Notes: generated from the letters alone by a model not told the origin. A DNA stretch of 64,000 nt from Ochrobactrum chromiisoli (GCF_026241335.1 NZ_JAPHAV010000007.1:124001-188000); one strand, 5' to 3'; counted from the first letter of the stretch, positions 36,257-46,277 are shown. A program made the numbers and translations.

Positions 36257-38565
36257 GCGCGCACCGCCTGCACAGGACGAAATGACACGATAACCGATTT
36301 TGATGTCGGCGTATCGCTTCCGTCACCTGCACTGCCAAGTGGCACAAGGACATTCATCTCGGGATAATAACCGGCAATACAGCCACGCGGTATATCATAA
36401 GGCACAAAGCGGAAATTGCGCGCGACCCGTTCAATCCCATCATCAAAATCACCGACAATATCGGCCCGATCACCCGCTTCAACGCCAATATCCGACATAT
36501 CGGCAGGGTTCATGAACACGACCTGTCGTTCGCCGTAAACGCCGCGATAGCGGTCATCCATGCCATAAATGGTCGTGTTATACTGGTCATGGCTGCGGAA
36601 GGTTTGCAGAACATAACGCCCCGGCTTATCACGTGCCTGCTGGTGCTCAACGGCTTCCGGCAGCGCACCGCTCCAGAATGTCGCCTTGCCTTTGGGCGTT
36701 GCCCATTCGAGTTCGCGCGCGCTGTTGCGCAAATGAAAGCCGCGCGGCACGCGAACACGCGCATTGAAATCATAAAAATCAGGCAGTACCCGCGCTATAT
36801 GATTGCGGATGAGATCATAATCATCAGCCAGTTCAAGCCAATTAACCGGCTTTGGCCCCAATGTTGCATTGGCCAGACCGGCAATGATCGCAACCTCTGA
36901 ACGCAGCAACGGCGATGCGGGTTTATTAATGCCCCCCGATCCATGAACCATGCTCATGGAATCCTCAACAGTCACAATCTGCGCAACGCCTTTGGAATTG
37001 AGATCAATTTCCGTGCGTCCAAGGCATGGCAGGATAAAGGAATCCTCTCCCGGCACAAGATGCGAATGATTAAGCTTGGTCGCGATATGCACGGTCAGCC
37101 TTTGACCGGATAATGCCTTGGCAATCATCGGGCTGTCCGGTGTTGCGCGCGCAAAATTGCCACCAAGGCCGATAAATGCCTTTGCCGAGCCATCAAGCAT
37201 CGCACCAATCGCGGCCAGCACATTGTGCCCCGGCGCACGTGGTGCGCTGAAACCAAATTCTTTTTCAAGCGCATCAAGAAACGCTGCTGACGGCTTTTCA
37301 TTGATGCCAACCGTGCGATCACCCTGCACATTGGAGTGGCCGCGAACAGGGCAAAGCCCGGCACCGGGCTTACCGATATTGCCGCGCAACAGCATGAAAT
37401 TGGTGATTTCACGGATCGTGATCACCGAATGGCGGTGCTGCGTAATGCCCATCGCCCATGTGCAAATAACCTTGTCAGCCTGCATATAAATGCGTGCTGC
37501 GTGTTCAAGCGACGGACGCAGCAAACCGGACTGGTCTTCAATTTCCTCCCAGGTCGTCGCATCAACAGCCTTGCGATAGGCTTCAAACTCTGCCGTATGT
37601 TGTGCGAGAAACGCCCGGTCGAGAACCGAAGGCTCTCCGGCGGCAAGTGCTATATCATCGGCGGCAAACACAGCCTTGGCCATGCCGCGGAATGCCGCAA
37701 GATCACCCCCAAGACGCGGTTGATAATAGTCGCTTGCAATGGCTTCGCTGCCGCCATGCATCATTTCAAGTTTGTCCTGCGGATCAGAGAACCGCTCAAG
37801 GCCACGCTCGCGCACTGGGTTGAACACCACAATCTGCGCACCACGCTCCGCTGCGCGACGCAGATCGCCCAGCATCCGCGGATGGTTGGTACCGGGGTTC
37901 TGGCCGACCACGAAAATCGCATCGGCCTGCTCGAAATCTTCAAGCAGAACCGTCCCTTTGCCAACACCAACAGATTGCGTCAGAGCCACACCGCTGGCCT
38001 CGTGGCACATGTTGGAGCAGTCGGGGAAATTATTGGTGCCATAAGAGCGCACAAAAAGCTGGTAGAGAAAAGCGGCCTCATTGGAAGCACGGCCCGATGT
38101 GTAGAATTCAACCCGATCAGGGTTGTCAAAGCTCTTGAGAATATTGCCAATGGCAGCAAAAGCCTCATCCCATTCAACGGCTTCGTATGTATCAGTCGCC
38201 GCGTTGTAACGCATCGGATGCGTAAGGCGGCCCGTGTTTTCCAGCGCATAATCCGTCCATGCGCGCAGTTCGGACACCGTATGCTCGGTGAAAAATTTCG
38301 GTGTTGTGCGCCGCTCCGTCGCTTCCCAAGCGACAGCCTTCACACCATTTTCACAAAACTCAAAGGAAGAGCCGTGTTCCGGGTCGCCCCATGCGCAGCC
38401 GGGGCAATCAAAGCCGTCAGGCTGATTGGCCTTGAGAAGGGCGCGCGCACCTGTCAGCGGTGCACCGCTGGCCAGCAATTGCTTGCCACAGCTTTTCAAC
38501 GCACCCCATCCGCCGGCAGCACTCGACTTCTTGCCAATAAATCTGGTGTCGTGAGTTTTGCTCAT
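36253..38565 (-). CDS. FdhF/YdeP-type molybdopterin oxidoreductase
   Basis: A 770-residue molybdopterin-guanine dinucleotide enzyme of the YdeP branch. Cys54, Cys57 and Cys71 (CPGC...C) are left from the N-terminal iron-sulphur motif, and Cys187 in SNMCHEASG is the probable molybdenum ligand. Residues for both pterin moieties are recognisable, for example GQNPGTNHPRML near 218 and VRGHSNVQGDRT. E. coli YdeP is linked to acid resistance, but the physiological substrate of the group is unknown. It lies upstream of, and overlaps, the small gene at 35963. No fdhD or electron-transfer subunit is beside it. Confidence 0.88.
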   Translation of the reverse strand: MSKTHDTRFIGKKSSAAGGWGALKSCGKQLLASGAPLTGARALLKANQPDGFDCPGCAWGDPEHGSSFEFCENGVKAVAWEATERRTTPKFFTEHTVSELRAWTDYALENTGRLTHPMRYNAATDTYEAVEWDEAFAAIGNILKSFDNPDRVEFYTSGRASNEAAFLYQLFVRSYGTNNFPDCSNMCHEASGVALTQSVGVGKGTVLLEDFEQADAIFVVGQNPGTNHPRMLGDLRRAAERGAQIVVFNPVRERGLERFSDPQDKLEMMHGGSEAIASDYYQPRLGGDLAAFRGMAKAVFAADDIALAAGEPSVLDRAFLAQHTAEFEAYRKAVDATTWEEIEDQSGLLRPSLEHAARIYMQADKVICTWAMGITQHRHSVITIREITNFMLLRGNIGKPGAGLCPVRGHSNVQGDRTVGINEKPSAAFLDALEKEFGFSAPRAPGHNVLAAIGAMLDGSAKAFIGLGGNFARATPDSPMIAKALSGQRLTVHIATKLNHSHLVPGEDSFILPCLGRTEIDLNSKGVAQIVTVEDSMSMVHGSGGINKPASPLLRSEVAIIAGLANATLGPKPVNWLELADDYDLIRNHIARVLPDFYDFNARVRVPRGFHLRNSARELEWATPKGKATFWSGALPEAVEHQQARDKPGRYVLQTFRSHDQYNTTIYGMDDRYRGVYGERQVVFMNPADMSDIGVEAGDRADIVGDFDDGIERVARNFRFVPYDIPRGCIAGYYPEMNVLVPLGSAGDGSDTPTSKSVIVSFRPVQAVRA

Positions 38566-38868
38566 TTTGCTATCCTCGACTGCACAGCGTTTCAGCCCAA
38601 CCTTTTATGTACAACAATGCTACTTTTTTCAGGCTATTGACCTTCAATATGCGTCAAAAATGGCCGCTAATTCTCACAAGCTTATCTGTACGTCATAGCA
38701 TATGGCATCGATATCTCAGTCACAAAAGCCAGTAGATAGTATAGTTGAAAGAGAGATGTGATCAAATAACCGAGAGTGAACAACCAACGCCTGTTGGATC
38801 GCTCTTGATTTCCCTGAAACAATCAGTCATTCGACTGGTAAACAAAACTGACCACAAAGGGAGAGACC
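38566..38868. other. Divergent spacer between the molybdoenzyme and lldD genes
   Basis: 303 bp without a gene. A short inverted repeat CCAAC-GCCT-GTTGG (38784-38797) lies about 70 bp before lldD and could be an operator. No clear promoter consensus was found by eye. Confidence 0.4.
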
Positions 38869-40017
38869 ATGCCCAACATCGTCGAGATCGCTGATCTGAA
38901 GCGACTTGCCAAGCGCCGCGTCCCGAAAATGTTTTTCGACTATGCGGATTCAGGGGCTTGGACGGAATCGACTTATCGCGCCAACGAAGCTGATTTTGCG
39001 AAGATCAAGCTTCGCCAGCGCGTGCTGGTTGATATGACCAACCGTTCGCTTGAAACGACGATGATCGGCGAAAAAGTCTCAATGCCAGTGGCAATTGCCC
39101 CGACAGGCCTCACCGGCATGCAGCATGCAGATGGTGAAATGCTGGCCGCACAGGCTGCTGAGGCTTTCGGTGTTCCTTTCACCCTTTCAACCATGAGCAT
39201 CTGCTCAATCGAAGATGTGGCCTCTGTGACCAAAAAGCCTTTCTGGTTCCAGCTCTACGTCATGCGGGATCGCGAATTTGTCAAAAACCTGATCAGCCGT
39301 GCCAAAGCGGCTGGTTGCTCGGCTTTGGTGCTGACACTTGATCTGCAAATCCTTGGCCAGCGCCACAAGGACCTGCGCAACGGACTTTCCGCGCCGCCAA
39401 AATTTACCCCAAAGCATATCTGGCAGATGGCGACCCGGCCCGGCTGGTGCATTGGCATGATGGGCACACAGCGCCGGACCTTCCGCAACATCGCAGGCCA
39501 TGCAAAGAATGTAACGGATCTGTCCTCCCTTTCTGTATGGACGAATGAACAGTTTGATCCCCAGCTCAACTGGAACGATGTTGCATGGATCAAGGAACAA
39601 TGGGGCGGCAAGCTGATCCTCAAAGGCATCCTTGATGTGGAAGACGCACAGATGGCAGCCAAAACCGGTGCCGACGCCATCATCGTTTCCAATCATGGTG
39701 GCCGCCAGTTGGACGGTGCCGCTTCATCCATTTCCATGCTTAAGCCGATTGTCGATGCGGTCGGCGACAAGATCGAAGTGCATATGGATGGTGGCATCCG
39801 CTCCGGGCAAGATGTGCTCAAAGCGCGTGCGCTCGGTGCTCAGGGTGTCTTTATTGGCCGTCCATTCCTTTACGGGCTTGGTGCCATGGGCAAGGAAGGC
39901 GTTACACTCGCGCTGGAAATCATCCGCAAGGAGCTCGACATTACCATGGCGTTGTGCGGCAAGCGCAACATCGATGATATTGATCAAACAATAATAAAAT
40001 CGACGGACTTCAAGTAA
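38869..40017 (+). CDS. lldD: L-lactate dehydrogenase (FMN, quinone- or cytochrome-linked)
   Basis: A 382-residue alpha-hydroxy acid dehydrogenase TIM barrel. The catalytic His lies in SNHGGRQLDGA near 282, the partner Arg directly after, Tyr26 in FDYADSGAW, and the FMN phosphate site in DGGIRSGQDVLKA and GAQGVFIGRPFLYGLG. It oxidises L-lactate to pyruvate at the membrane. The ATG follows GGGAGAG. Glycolate or mandelate oxidation is possible within the family, but the length and motifs fit LldD best. No lactate permease or LldR gene is adjacent. Confidence 0.9.
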   Translation: MPNIVEIADLKRLAKRRVPKMFFDYADSGAWTESTYRANEADFAKIKLRQRVLVDMTNRSLETTMIGEKVSMPVAIAPTGLTGMQHADGEMLAAQAAEAFGVPFTLSTMSICSIEDVASVTKKPFWFQLYVMRDREFVKNLISRAKAAGCSALVLTLDLQILGQRHKDLRNGLSAPPKFTPKHIWQMATRPGWCIGMMGTQRRTFRNIAGHAKNVTDLSSLSVWTNEQFDPQLNWNDVAWIKEQWGGKLILKGILDVEDAQMAAKTGADAIIVSNHGGRQLDGAASSISMLKPIVDAVGDKIEVHMDGGIRSGQDVLKARALGAQGVFIGRPFLYGLGAMGKEGVTLALEIIRKELDITMALCGKRNIDDIDQTIIKSTDFK

Positions 40018-40066
40018 AAAAAATAGACACCGTATTTTAAAAAAACATTTAAAAACAAACAGATAA

Positions 40067-40098
40067 AGCGGCGATTTGATTGCATCAGATCGCCGCTG
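40067..40098 (+). terminator. Hairpin downstream of lldD
   Basis: GCGGCGAT and ATCGCCGC arms within AT-rich DNA after the lldD stop. There is no T run, so termination is uncertain. Confidence 0.5.
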
Positions 40099-40234
40099 CG
40101 AAACTTATTCTTTACAACCCGCACTACATATTTAGCACTCCCTAATAGAAAGTAACATTAACTTAAGCATATTCATTTACCATCTTCAGCTAACGGTTCT
40201 GGGGCCGACATTGGTTTATTTTGGAGTTGGTTAG

Positions 40235-41092
40235 ATGAAAAATGTTTCCGCGATTGCGCTCATGGCATGTGGGATGCTGATCGCTGTAAATGGAGCGCAC
40301 GCAGCTGACATTATTCTTGACGATCCGGTTGTTGCGCCGGCTCCATTGCCTGTCGCTGCGGGTTGGTACATTCGCGGTGATATCGGCTATAATTTCAAAA
40401 ACAAGACTGACGGCGATTGGGCCTTCTGGAATCAGTTTGACCCACCTTATCGCGGCATTGATGACAATCTGCGTTATGACGATTTCAAACTCAAAGGCGG
40501 CGCTTCATACGGTCTCGGTGTTGGCTATCGCTTTAATGAAATGCTGCGTACCGATGCCACACTGGATTTCTTCCGTGCCGGCATCAACGGACGGACCGCC
40601 TGCCCAAGCTACATCAAATCTGCCAAGGGCTTTAATCCCGTCGAAGACAATTGCAATTACGAAGATAACTCGACAGCAAATATCTGGACAGCCATGGCCA
40701 ACGCCTATGTTGATCTTGGCAAGGTTGGCGGCCTGACACCTTATGTCGGTGCGGGGCTTGGCGCAGCATTCGTCAAATACGACACATGGAAAACCCATGA
40801 AGTTTGCGCGGGCTGCTCTTACACAAGCGATAAGGACGGACTGGACAGCTGGCGTTTTGCAATGGCTCTGATGGCCGGTGTCAGCTACGATCTCACCGAC
40901 CAGCTCAAACTTGATGTTGGCTATCGCTATCTGCGTGTCAATGGCGGCAAAGCTTATGCGTTCGATGCGGCAGATCAGAGCACAAACCCTTACGGCAATG
41001 CGGTCGGCCCCGGCGCAACAGGCGCACAGGCACGCGATAACGGCTTTAACCTCCATACTGTCCGCGCCGGTCTTCGTTACGAATTCCGCTAA
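40235..41092 (+). CDS. Outer-membrane beta-barrel protein (Omp25/Omp31-like)
   Basis: 285 residues with a signal peptide cleaved after AHA (near residue 23) and alternating hydrophobic strands ending in RAGLRYEFR, with the C-terminal Phe-Arg typical of a small eight-stranded barrel. GWYIRGDIGYNFKNK and the repeated LTPYVGAGLGAAF and VSYDLTDQLKLDVGYRYL segments place it in the Omp25/Omp31-like family of Brucella and rhizobia. Two Cys pairs (NCNYE and CAGC) sit in predicted loops. It is probably transcribed alone and ends at a strong terminator. Confidence 0.85.
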   Translation: MKNVSAIALMACGMLIAVNGAHAADIILDDPVVAPAPLPVAAGWYIRGDIGYNFKNKTDGDWAFWNQFDPPYRGIDDNLRYDDFKLKGGASYGLGVGYRFNEMLRTDATLDFFRAGINGRTACPSYIKSAKGFNPVEDNCNYEDNSTANIWTAMANAYVDLGKVGGLTPYVGAGLGAAFVKYDTWKTHEVCAGCSYTSDKDGLDSWRFAMALMAGVSYDLTDQLKLDVGYRYLRVNGGKAYAFDAADQSTNPYGNAVGPGATGAQARDNGFNLHTVRAGLRYEFR

Positions 41093-41116
41093 AACAAGCG
41101 TATGATCATCAAGAGA

Positions 41117-41141
41117 AGCCCGGCCCTGCGCCGGGCTTTTT
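41117..41141. terminator. Terminator between omp and the Lrp-type gene
   Basis: AGCCCGGC-CCTGC-GCCGGGCT followed by five T residues. Confidence 0.92.
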
Positions 41142-41608
41142 CATGCACGACTTGTGGGCGCTTTTGACAAAAGCACGGTGCGGATCGCAAAGCTCGAATG
41201 AATGCGCGCAACGCCGGGCAGCCGCGAGAGAATTTCCTTATGAATGATTTCATAAGAAGCCGCATTCTCTGCCTCAACCCGCAGAATATAGTCGGCATCC
41301 CCCGTCATGAGATAACATTCCTGCACTTCAGGATGGCGGCGCACCGCCTCTTCAAAGCGGTTGAGATATTCTTCCGTCTGCCGGTCCAGCGTGATGCGCA
41401 CAATGGCGACAAGCCGCTCATCGCCGCCTGAAGACCCGACAATGGCGGTATATCCGCGAATGACACCGCTTTCCTCCAAAATCTGCACGCGCCTGAGACA
41501 GGCCGACTGTGACAGCCCCACTTCGCCTGCAAGCTGGCTATTGGTCATACGACCATCGCGCCTGAGAGAGCGGATGATATTGCGGTCTATGCTATCCAGT
41601 ATGGCCAT
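41141..41608 (-). CDS. Lrp/AsnC family regulator of the dad operon
   Basis: 155 residues with an N-terminal HTH (about 1-62, GLSQSACLRRVQILEESG) and a C-terminal RAM domain with the ligand loop near MTGDADYILRV. It is divergent from dadX-dadA with a 217-bp gap that includes a perfect palindrome, so it probably activates that operon in response to alanine. E. coli dadAX is likewise controlled by Lrp. Confidence 0.9.
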   Translation of the reverse strand: MAILDSIDRNIIRSLRRDGRMTNSQLAGEVGLSQSACLRRVQILEESGVIRGYTAIVGSSGGDERLVAIVRITLDRQTEEYLNRFEEAVRRHPEVQECYLMTGDADYILRVEAENAASYEIIHKEILSRLPGVARIHSSFAIRTVLLSKAPTSRA

Positions 41609-41656
41609 GCAGAATCTTCAACTCAAAAGCTAATAAGTGCGCAAATCATGCAAAAA

Positions 41657-41673
41657 TTCGCATATTATGCGAA
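41657..41673. promoter_or_regulatory. Palindrome, candidate Lrp-type operator
   Basis: TTCGCATATTATGCGAA is a 17-nt perfect palindrome around one base, flanked on both sides by A/T runs and further TGCAAAAA/ATGCAAAA elements. It lies 49 bp before the Lrp-type start and about 150 bp before dadX. Confidence 0.6.
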
Positions 41674-41825
41674 AAATTGCAAAAACATTCGAATAGTCTT
41701 CGACTATCATGATCGCTATTGTTTTGGAGGCAATCCATTATGGCCTTTGCTTTCCGCAACAATCAGCTTTTTGGGGGGAAGCGGATCAGTCCTGTTCATC
41801 CCGCAATCATTTGAGTGAACTGGAA

Positions 41826-42974
41826 ATGACCGATATGTCGATGCATTTTTCCCAGACCGAACACGACCTTGCTGCGGGTGGCATATTAACGATCGACCTT
41901 GCGGCTCTGCGTCATAATTATTCGACAATTTCCAGTCGCATCGCCCCCACGCGCACCGCCGCTGTGGTGAAGGCTGATGCTTATGGCCTTGGTGCAAATC
42001 GCGTCGCACCGGCTTTTTATGAAGCAGGCTGCCGCGATTTCTTCGTCGCCCATCTGGGCGAAGCCATTTCGCTCCGGCCTTTTCTCAATCCGGATGCAAC
42101 GCTTTACGTGCTCAATGGCCTTCAACCCGGCACAGAAGCTGCCTGCGCACGCGAGAAAATCCTGCCGGTTCTCAATTCGCTGGAACAGATTGAAAACTGG
42201 TCGGCACTGGCTGCAAGCTTGAACGAAAAACTGCCCGCTTTGCTGCAAATCGATACCGGCATGTCGCGTCTTGGCCTGTCGGCCAAAGAACTTGACCAAC
42301 TGGTCAATGACCAGCATCTGCTCGACCATATCGATGTCAAATTTGTCATCAGCCATCTGGCGAGCGGCGATGAGCCGCAAAATCCGGCCAATGCCCGCCA
42401 GCTTGCAGCCATGAATGCAGCGCTCGCGCGTCTGCCAAAACTGCCCGTGGCATTTTCAAATTCCGGCGGCTGCTTCCTTGATCAGATTTATCACTTCAAT
42501 CTCGCTCGTCCCGGTGTCGCCCTTTATGGCGTCGGCCCGGACGCCCGCGAAAATCCAATCCGCCCCGTGCTCGAACTATCCGCACGCGTCATTCAGGTGC
42601 GCGATATCGACAAGGGCGCGGCGGTCGGCTATGGCGGCACCTTTATCGCAGAAAAACCCATGCGCATTGCAACCATTGCAGTCGGCTATGCCGATGGCTG
42701 GTTCCGCTCTTTGAGCAACAAAGGATCGGCCTTTTATGGTGACACGCGCCTGCCGATTGTCGGGCGCGTTTCGATGGATTCCATCACGCTTGATGTCACG
42801 GCCCTGCCGGAAGACACGCTCAAGCTCGGCAGTCTGGTTGAACTCGTCGGCCCGCATCAACGGCTTGAAGATGTGGCGCGGGATTGCGACACAATTCCTT
42901 ATGAAATTCTCACATCATTAGGCCACCGCTATGCCCGCGTTTACAACGATAGCGAAGCCGGCACACACGCATAA
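41826..42974 (+). CDS. dadX: Alanine racemase, catabolic type
   Basis: About 382 residues from ATG 41826 (ATG 41835 is an equal candidate with better spacing to GGA). It is a PLP fold-type III racemase with Lys49 in AVVKADAYGLG and the second-site Tyr in GYGGTFIAEKP. It interconverts L- and D-alanine. Linkage to dadA marks it as the catabolic racemase rather than the cell-wall Alr. The frame opens at 41709 but the upstream 39 codons lack racemase character. Confidence 0.92.
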   Translation: MTDMSMHFSQTEHDLAAGGILTIDLAALRHNYSTISSRIAPTRTAAVVKADAYGLGANRVAPAFYEAGCRDFFVAHLGEAISLRPFLNPDATLYVLNGLQPGTEAACAREKILPVLNSLEQIENWSALAASLNEKLPALLQIDTGMSRLGLSAKELDQLVNDQHLLDHIDVKFVISHLASGDEPQNPANARQLAAMNAALARLPKLPVAFSNSGGCFLDQIYHFNLARPGVALYGVGPDARENPIRPVLELSARVIQVRDIDKGAAVGYGGTFIAEKPMRIATIAVGYADGWFRSLSNKGSAFYGDTRLPIVGRVSMDSITLDVTALPEDTLKLGSLVELVGPHQRLEDVARDCDTIPYEILTSLGHRYARVYNDSEAGTHA

Positions 42975-42989
42975 TAATAAGAGGCGAAC

Positions 42990-44240
42990 ATGCATATCAT
43001 CATTCTGGGCAGCGGCGTTGTTGGCGTCACCACTGCATATTATCTGGCCAAGCTTGGCCACGAGGTCACTGTCGTTGACCGTGAAGAAGGCCCTGCACTG
43101 GAAACAAGTTTCGCCAATGCCGGTCAGGTGTCGCCAGGCTATGCTTCACCTTGGGCCGCACCCGGCATTCCGCTGAAAGCCGCAAAATGGCTGTTTCAGA
43201 AACATGCGCCGCTGATTCTGCGCCTGAGCTCTGATCCAAAGCAGTATAGCTGGCTGTTGCAGATGCTCGCCAACTGCACAGAGAGCCGCTACAAGGTCAA
43301 TAAAAGCCGTATGGTCCGCGTGGCCGAATATAGCCGTGATTGCCTTATCGCGCTGCGCGATGAGACTGGCATTCAATATGACCAGCGCATGCAGGGCACC
43401 TTGCAGCTCTTCCGCGAACAGTATCAGCTCGACGGCATCGGCAAAGATATTGAAGTGCTGCGTCAGGATGGCGTGCCGTTTGAAGTGCTCGACCGCGAAG
43501 ACTGCGTGCGCATTGAGCCTGCTCTGGCGCGCGCCCGCGATAAATTCGTCGGCGGCCTGCGCCTGCCAAATGATGAGACCGGAGACTGCTTCAAATTCAC
43601 CAATGAACTGGCGAAAATTGCCGAAGGCCTTGGCGTCAAGTTCCGTTTCGGCATCGATATCAAATCGCTTTTGCTGACAGGTGGAAAAGTCTCCGGTGTC
43701 GAAACGTCGGAAGGCATTCTGACAGCTGATCGTTATGTTGTGGCGCTCGGCAGTTATACGCCCGCACTGGTCAAGTCGCTTGGCCTGAACGCTCCAATCT
43801 ATCCGGTCAAAGGCTATTCGATCACCGCTCCGATCATCAATGAAGAACTGGCGCCGGTCTCGACCGTGCTTGATGAAAGCTACAAGATTGCCATCACCCG
43901 CCTTGGCGACCGCATCCGCGTGGGCGGGATGGCCGAAGTCTCCGGCTTTACCAAAGATCTGCCGGCAGCACGTCGCGCAACGCTTGATCTGTCGGTGAGC
44001 GACCTGTTCCCCGGCGGCGATCTCAAGGCTGCAACCTTCTGGTCGGGCCTGCGTCCCATGACGCCGGATTCAACGCCGATCATCGGAGCAACCCGCTACG
44101 AAAACGTGTTTATCAATGCGGGCCACGGCACACTTGGCTGGACCATGGGCCCCGGCTCCGGCAAGCTTCTCGCAGATCTTATTTCCGGCAACAAACCGGA
44201 CATTCAGGCCGACGATTTAAGCATCGCCCGCTACTCATAA
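42990..44240 (+). CDS. dadA: D-amino acid dehydrogenase
   Basis: A 416-residue FAD enzyme with the N-terminal motif [21 protein letters not shown] and the [17 protein letters not shown] segment of DadA, closing with [17 protein letters not shown]. It oxidises D-alanine and other D-amino acids to keto acids and passes electrons to the membrane quinone pool. It follows dadX by 15 bp with GAGG before the ATG, so L-alanine is racemised and then oxidised to pyruvate. Confidence 0.95.
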   Translation: MHIIILGSGVVGVTTAYYLAKLGHEVTVVDREEGPALETSFANAGQVSPGYASPWAAPGIPLKAAKWLFQKHAPLILRLSSDPKQYSWLLQMLANCTESRYKVNKSRMVRVAEYSRDCLIALRDETGIQYDQRMQGTLQLFREQYQLDGIGKDIEVLRQDGVPFEVLDREDCVRIEPALARARDKFVGGLRLPNDETGDCFKFTNELAKIAEGLGVKFRFGIDIKSLLLTGGKVSGVETSEGILTADRYVVALGSYTPALVKSLGLNAPIYPVKGYSITAPIINEELAPVSTVLDESYKIAITRLGDRIRVGGMAEVSGFTKDLPAARRATLDLSVSDLFPGGDLKAATFWSGLRPMTPDSTPIIGATRYENVFINAGHGTLGWTMGPGSGKLLADLISGNKPDIQADDLSIARYS

Positions 44241-44251
44241 GCTGAACACTA

Positions 44252-44800
44252 TCAAAAACTTGGTGGTGTGCAGGCGCTCACCACCTCGCAAGCCACCGGT
44301 CCCACGCATTTGAACCGATGCGGTAGCTTGCTTGAGAAATAATAGGCATCGCCCGGACCAAGAATGCGGCGCTCGCTGCCAACCGTCACTTCGATGCGAC
44401 CGGAAATGACGATTCCCCCCTCCTCGCCTTCATGCATGAGCAGAACCTTGCCGGTATCCGATCCAGGTTCATAACGCTCTTTGAGGATTTGCAGCGAACG
44501 CGCAAAGAGGTGATCACCCACCTGCCGATAGGAAATCGGCCCCTTGCCGATCTCCACCAGCTCATCCGCCTGATAGAAAACCTTATGCGGCGCATCCGGT
44601 TCCAGCGCGAAAAATTCGGCCATTCCGATAGGAATTCCATCCAAAATGCGCTTTAATGCACCAACTGATGGATTGGACTGATTGGCTTCGATCAGCGATA
44701 TGGTGGAATTGGTCACGCCAGCCCGTTTTGCAAGCTCTCGCTGAGACAGATTCTGCCGCATGCGCACATAGCGAAGCCTGCCACCAATATCGATACTCAT
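44252..44800 (-). CDS. XRE-cupin transcriptional regulator (PuuR-like)
   Basis: 182 residues with an N-terminal XRE HTH (about 8-62, LSQRELAKRAGVTNSTISLIE) and a C-terminal cupin (about 108-178, MHEGEEGGIVISGRIEV). This is the layout of PuuR, which represses putrescine use. It is divergent from the omega-transaminase gene with a 148-bp gap and convergent with dadA. It is probably the regulator of the transaminase, sensing an amine or beta-amino acid. Confidence 0.88.
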   Translation of the reverse strand: MSIDIGGRLRYVRMRQNLSQRELAKRAGVTNSTISLIEANQSNPSVGALKRILDGIPIGMAEFFALEPDAPHKVFYQADELVEIGKGPISYRQVGDHLFARSLQILKERYEPGSDTGKVLLMHEGEEGGIVISGRIEVTVGSERRILGPGDAYYFSSKLPHRFKCVGPVACEVVSACTPPSF

Positions 44801-44853
44801 CGACGCGTCCCCTTACTGTTTATGATGTTCGATATATCACAAACTCCCATTTC

Positions 44854-44876
44854 AAAGCACGAAATTTCAATGCTTT
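44854..44876. promoter_or_regulatory. Inverted repeat, candidate operator for the omega-transaminase gene
   Basis: AAAGCA and TGCTTT flank the inner palindrome GAAATTTC in the spacer between the cupin regulator and the transaminase. Position and symmetry suit an operator; the link is inferred. Confidence 0.45.
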
Positions 44877-44948
44877 AATATTTAGGAGAAAAGGACTTGT
44901 TGCCTTCGAGAAAGCATGTCCTCTTACCCTCAAAAATAGGAGGTTCTA

Positions 44949-46277
44949 ATGCTTAACAACACCAACGCGCCAAGCCTTGATAACTTCTGGATGCCGTTCA
45001 CAGCGAACCGCCAGTTCAAGGCCGCTCCACGCCTGCTCGCAAGCGCTTCGGGCATGTATTACACCGATGTCGACGGCAATCAGGTTCTCGATGGTACGGC
45101 TGGCCTTTGGTGCTGCAATGCCGGTCACGGCCGCAAGCGCATCACGGAAGCCGTCGAGCGCCAGATCTCGACCATGGACTTCGCGCCAACCTTCCAGATG
45201 GGCCACAACATCGCTTTCGACTTTGCTGAAAAGCTCGCAGCCATTGCGCCCGGCGGCCCGGATGCCAAGCTGGACCGCGTGTTCTTCACCAATTCCGGCT
45301 CGGAATCGGTTGATACCGCTCTCAAGATCGCCATCGCCTATCAGCGCGCCATCGGTCAGGGCACCCGTACCCTCGTGATCGGCCGTGAAAAAGGTTATCA
45401 CGGCGTTGGCTTCGGTGGCATTTCTGTCGGCGGTCTCGTCAACAACCGCCGCGTCTTCCCGCAAATCCCTGCCGACCATATGCGCCATACGCTTGATGTT
45501 GGCCGCAATGCATTCTCCAAAGGTCTGCCGGAGCACGGCATTGAGCTTGCAGACGATCTGGAACGTCTGGTTCAGCTGCACGGCGCAGAAAAGATTGCCG
45601 CCGTCATCGTTGAACCAATGTCCGGTTCCGCCGGTGTCGTTCTGCCACCAAAGGGCTATCTCGAACGCATCCGCGCAACCGCTGACAAGCACGGCATTCT
45701 GGTGATCTATGATGAAGTCATCACCGGCTTCGGACGCCTCGGCACACCATTTGCTGTCGATTATTTCGGCGTCAAGCCTGATCTCGTCACCACCGCCAAG
45801 GGCCTGACAAACGGCGCAATCCCGATGGGTGCTGTCTTTGCAAGCCGTGCGGTGCATGACGCACTGATGACCGGCCCGGAAAACGCCATCGAGCTGTTCC
45901 ACGGCTACACCTATTCCGGCCATCCGGTTGCCTGTGCTGCCGGTCTTGCAACGCTTGAAATCTACGCCGAAGAAGGCCTGCTTACCCGCGGCGCTGAACT
46001 GGCCGAGCATTGGCAGAACGCACTTCATTCGCTCAAAGACGCACCAAATGTCATCGACATCCGCAACTTGGGCCTCGTAGGCGCAATCGAACTGTCGTCA
46101 CGCGAAGGCGCCATTGGCGCACGCGCTTACGATGTCTTTGTCGATTGCTTCAAGAAGGGTCTCCTGATCCGCGTCACCGGCGATGTGATCGCGCTTTCGC
46201 CACCGCTCATCGTGGAAAAGGAACAGATCGACACCATCGTTTCCATGATTGGAGATGCGTTAAAACGCGCGGCCTGA
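44949..46277 (+). CDS. Omega-amino acid:pyruvate aminotransferase
   Basis: A 442-residue class III, fold-type I PLP aminotransferase. Lys284 in TTAKGLTNGAIPMG binds PLP, Asp255 in VIYDEVITGFGR contacts its ring, and NSGSESVDTALK near 115-126 is the phosphate cup. It closely resembles beta-alanine:pyruvate transaminases such as those used from Ochrobactrum anthropi for chiral amines. It would move the terminal amino group of beta-alanine or similar amines to pyruvate. The ATG follows AGGAGG. The downstream strong terminator makes it monocistronic. Confidence 0.92.
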   Translation: MLNNTNAPSLDNFWMPFTANRQFKAAPRLLASASGMYYTDVDGNQVLDGTAGLWCCNAGHGRKRITEAVERQISTMDFAPTFQMGHNIAFDFAEKLAAIAPGGPDAKLDRVFFTNSGSESVDTALKIAIAYQRAIGQGTRTLVIGREKGYHGVGFGGISVGGLVNNRRVFPQIPADHMRHTLDVGRNAFSKGLPEHGIELADDLERLVQLHGAEKIAAVIVEPMSGSAGVVLPPKGYLERIRATADKHGILVIYDEVITGFGRLGTPFAVDYFGVKPDLVTTAKGLTNGAIPMGAVFASRAVHDALMTGPENAIELFHGYTYSGHPVACAAGLATLEIYAEEGLLTRGAELAEHWQNALHSLKDAPNVIDIRNLGLVGAIELSSREGAIGARAYDVFVDCFKKGLLIRVTGDVIALSPPLIVEKEQIDTIVSMIGDALKRAA

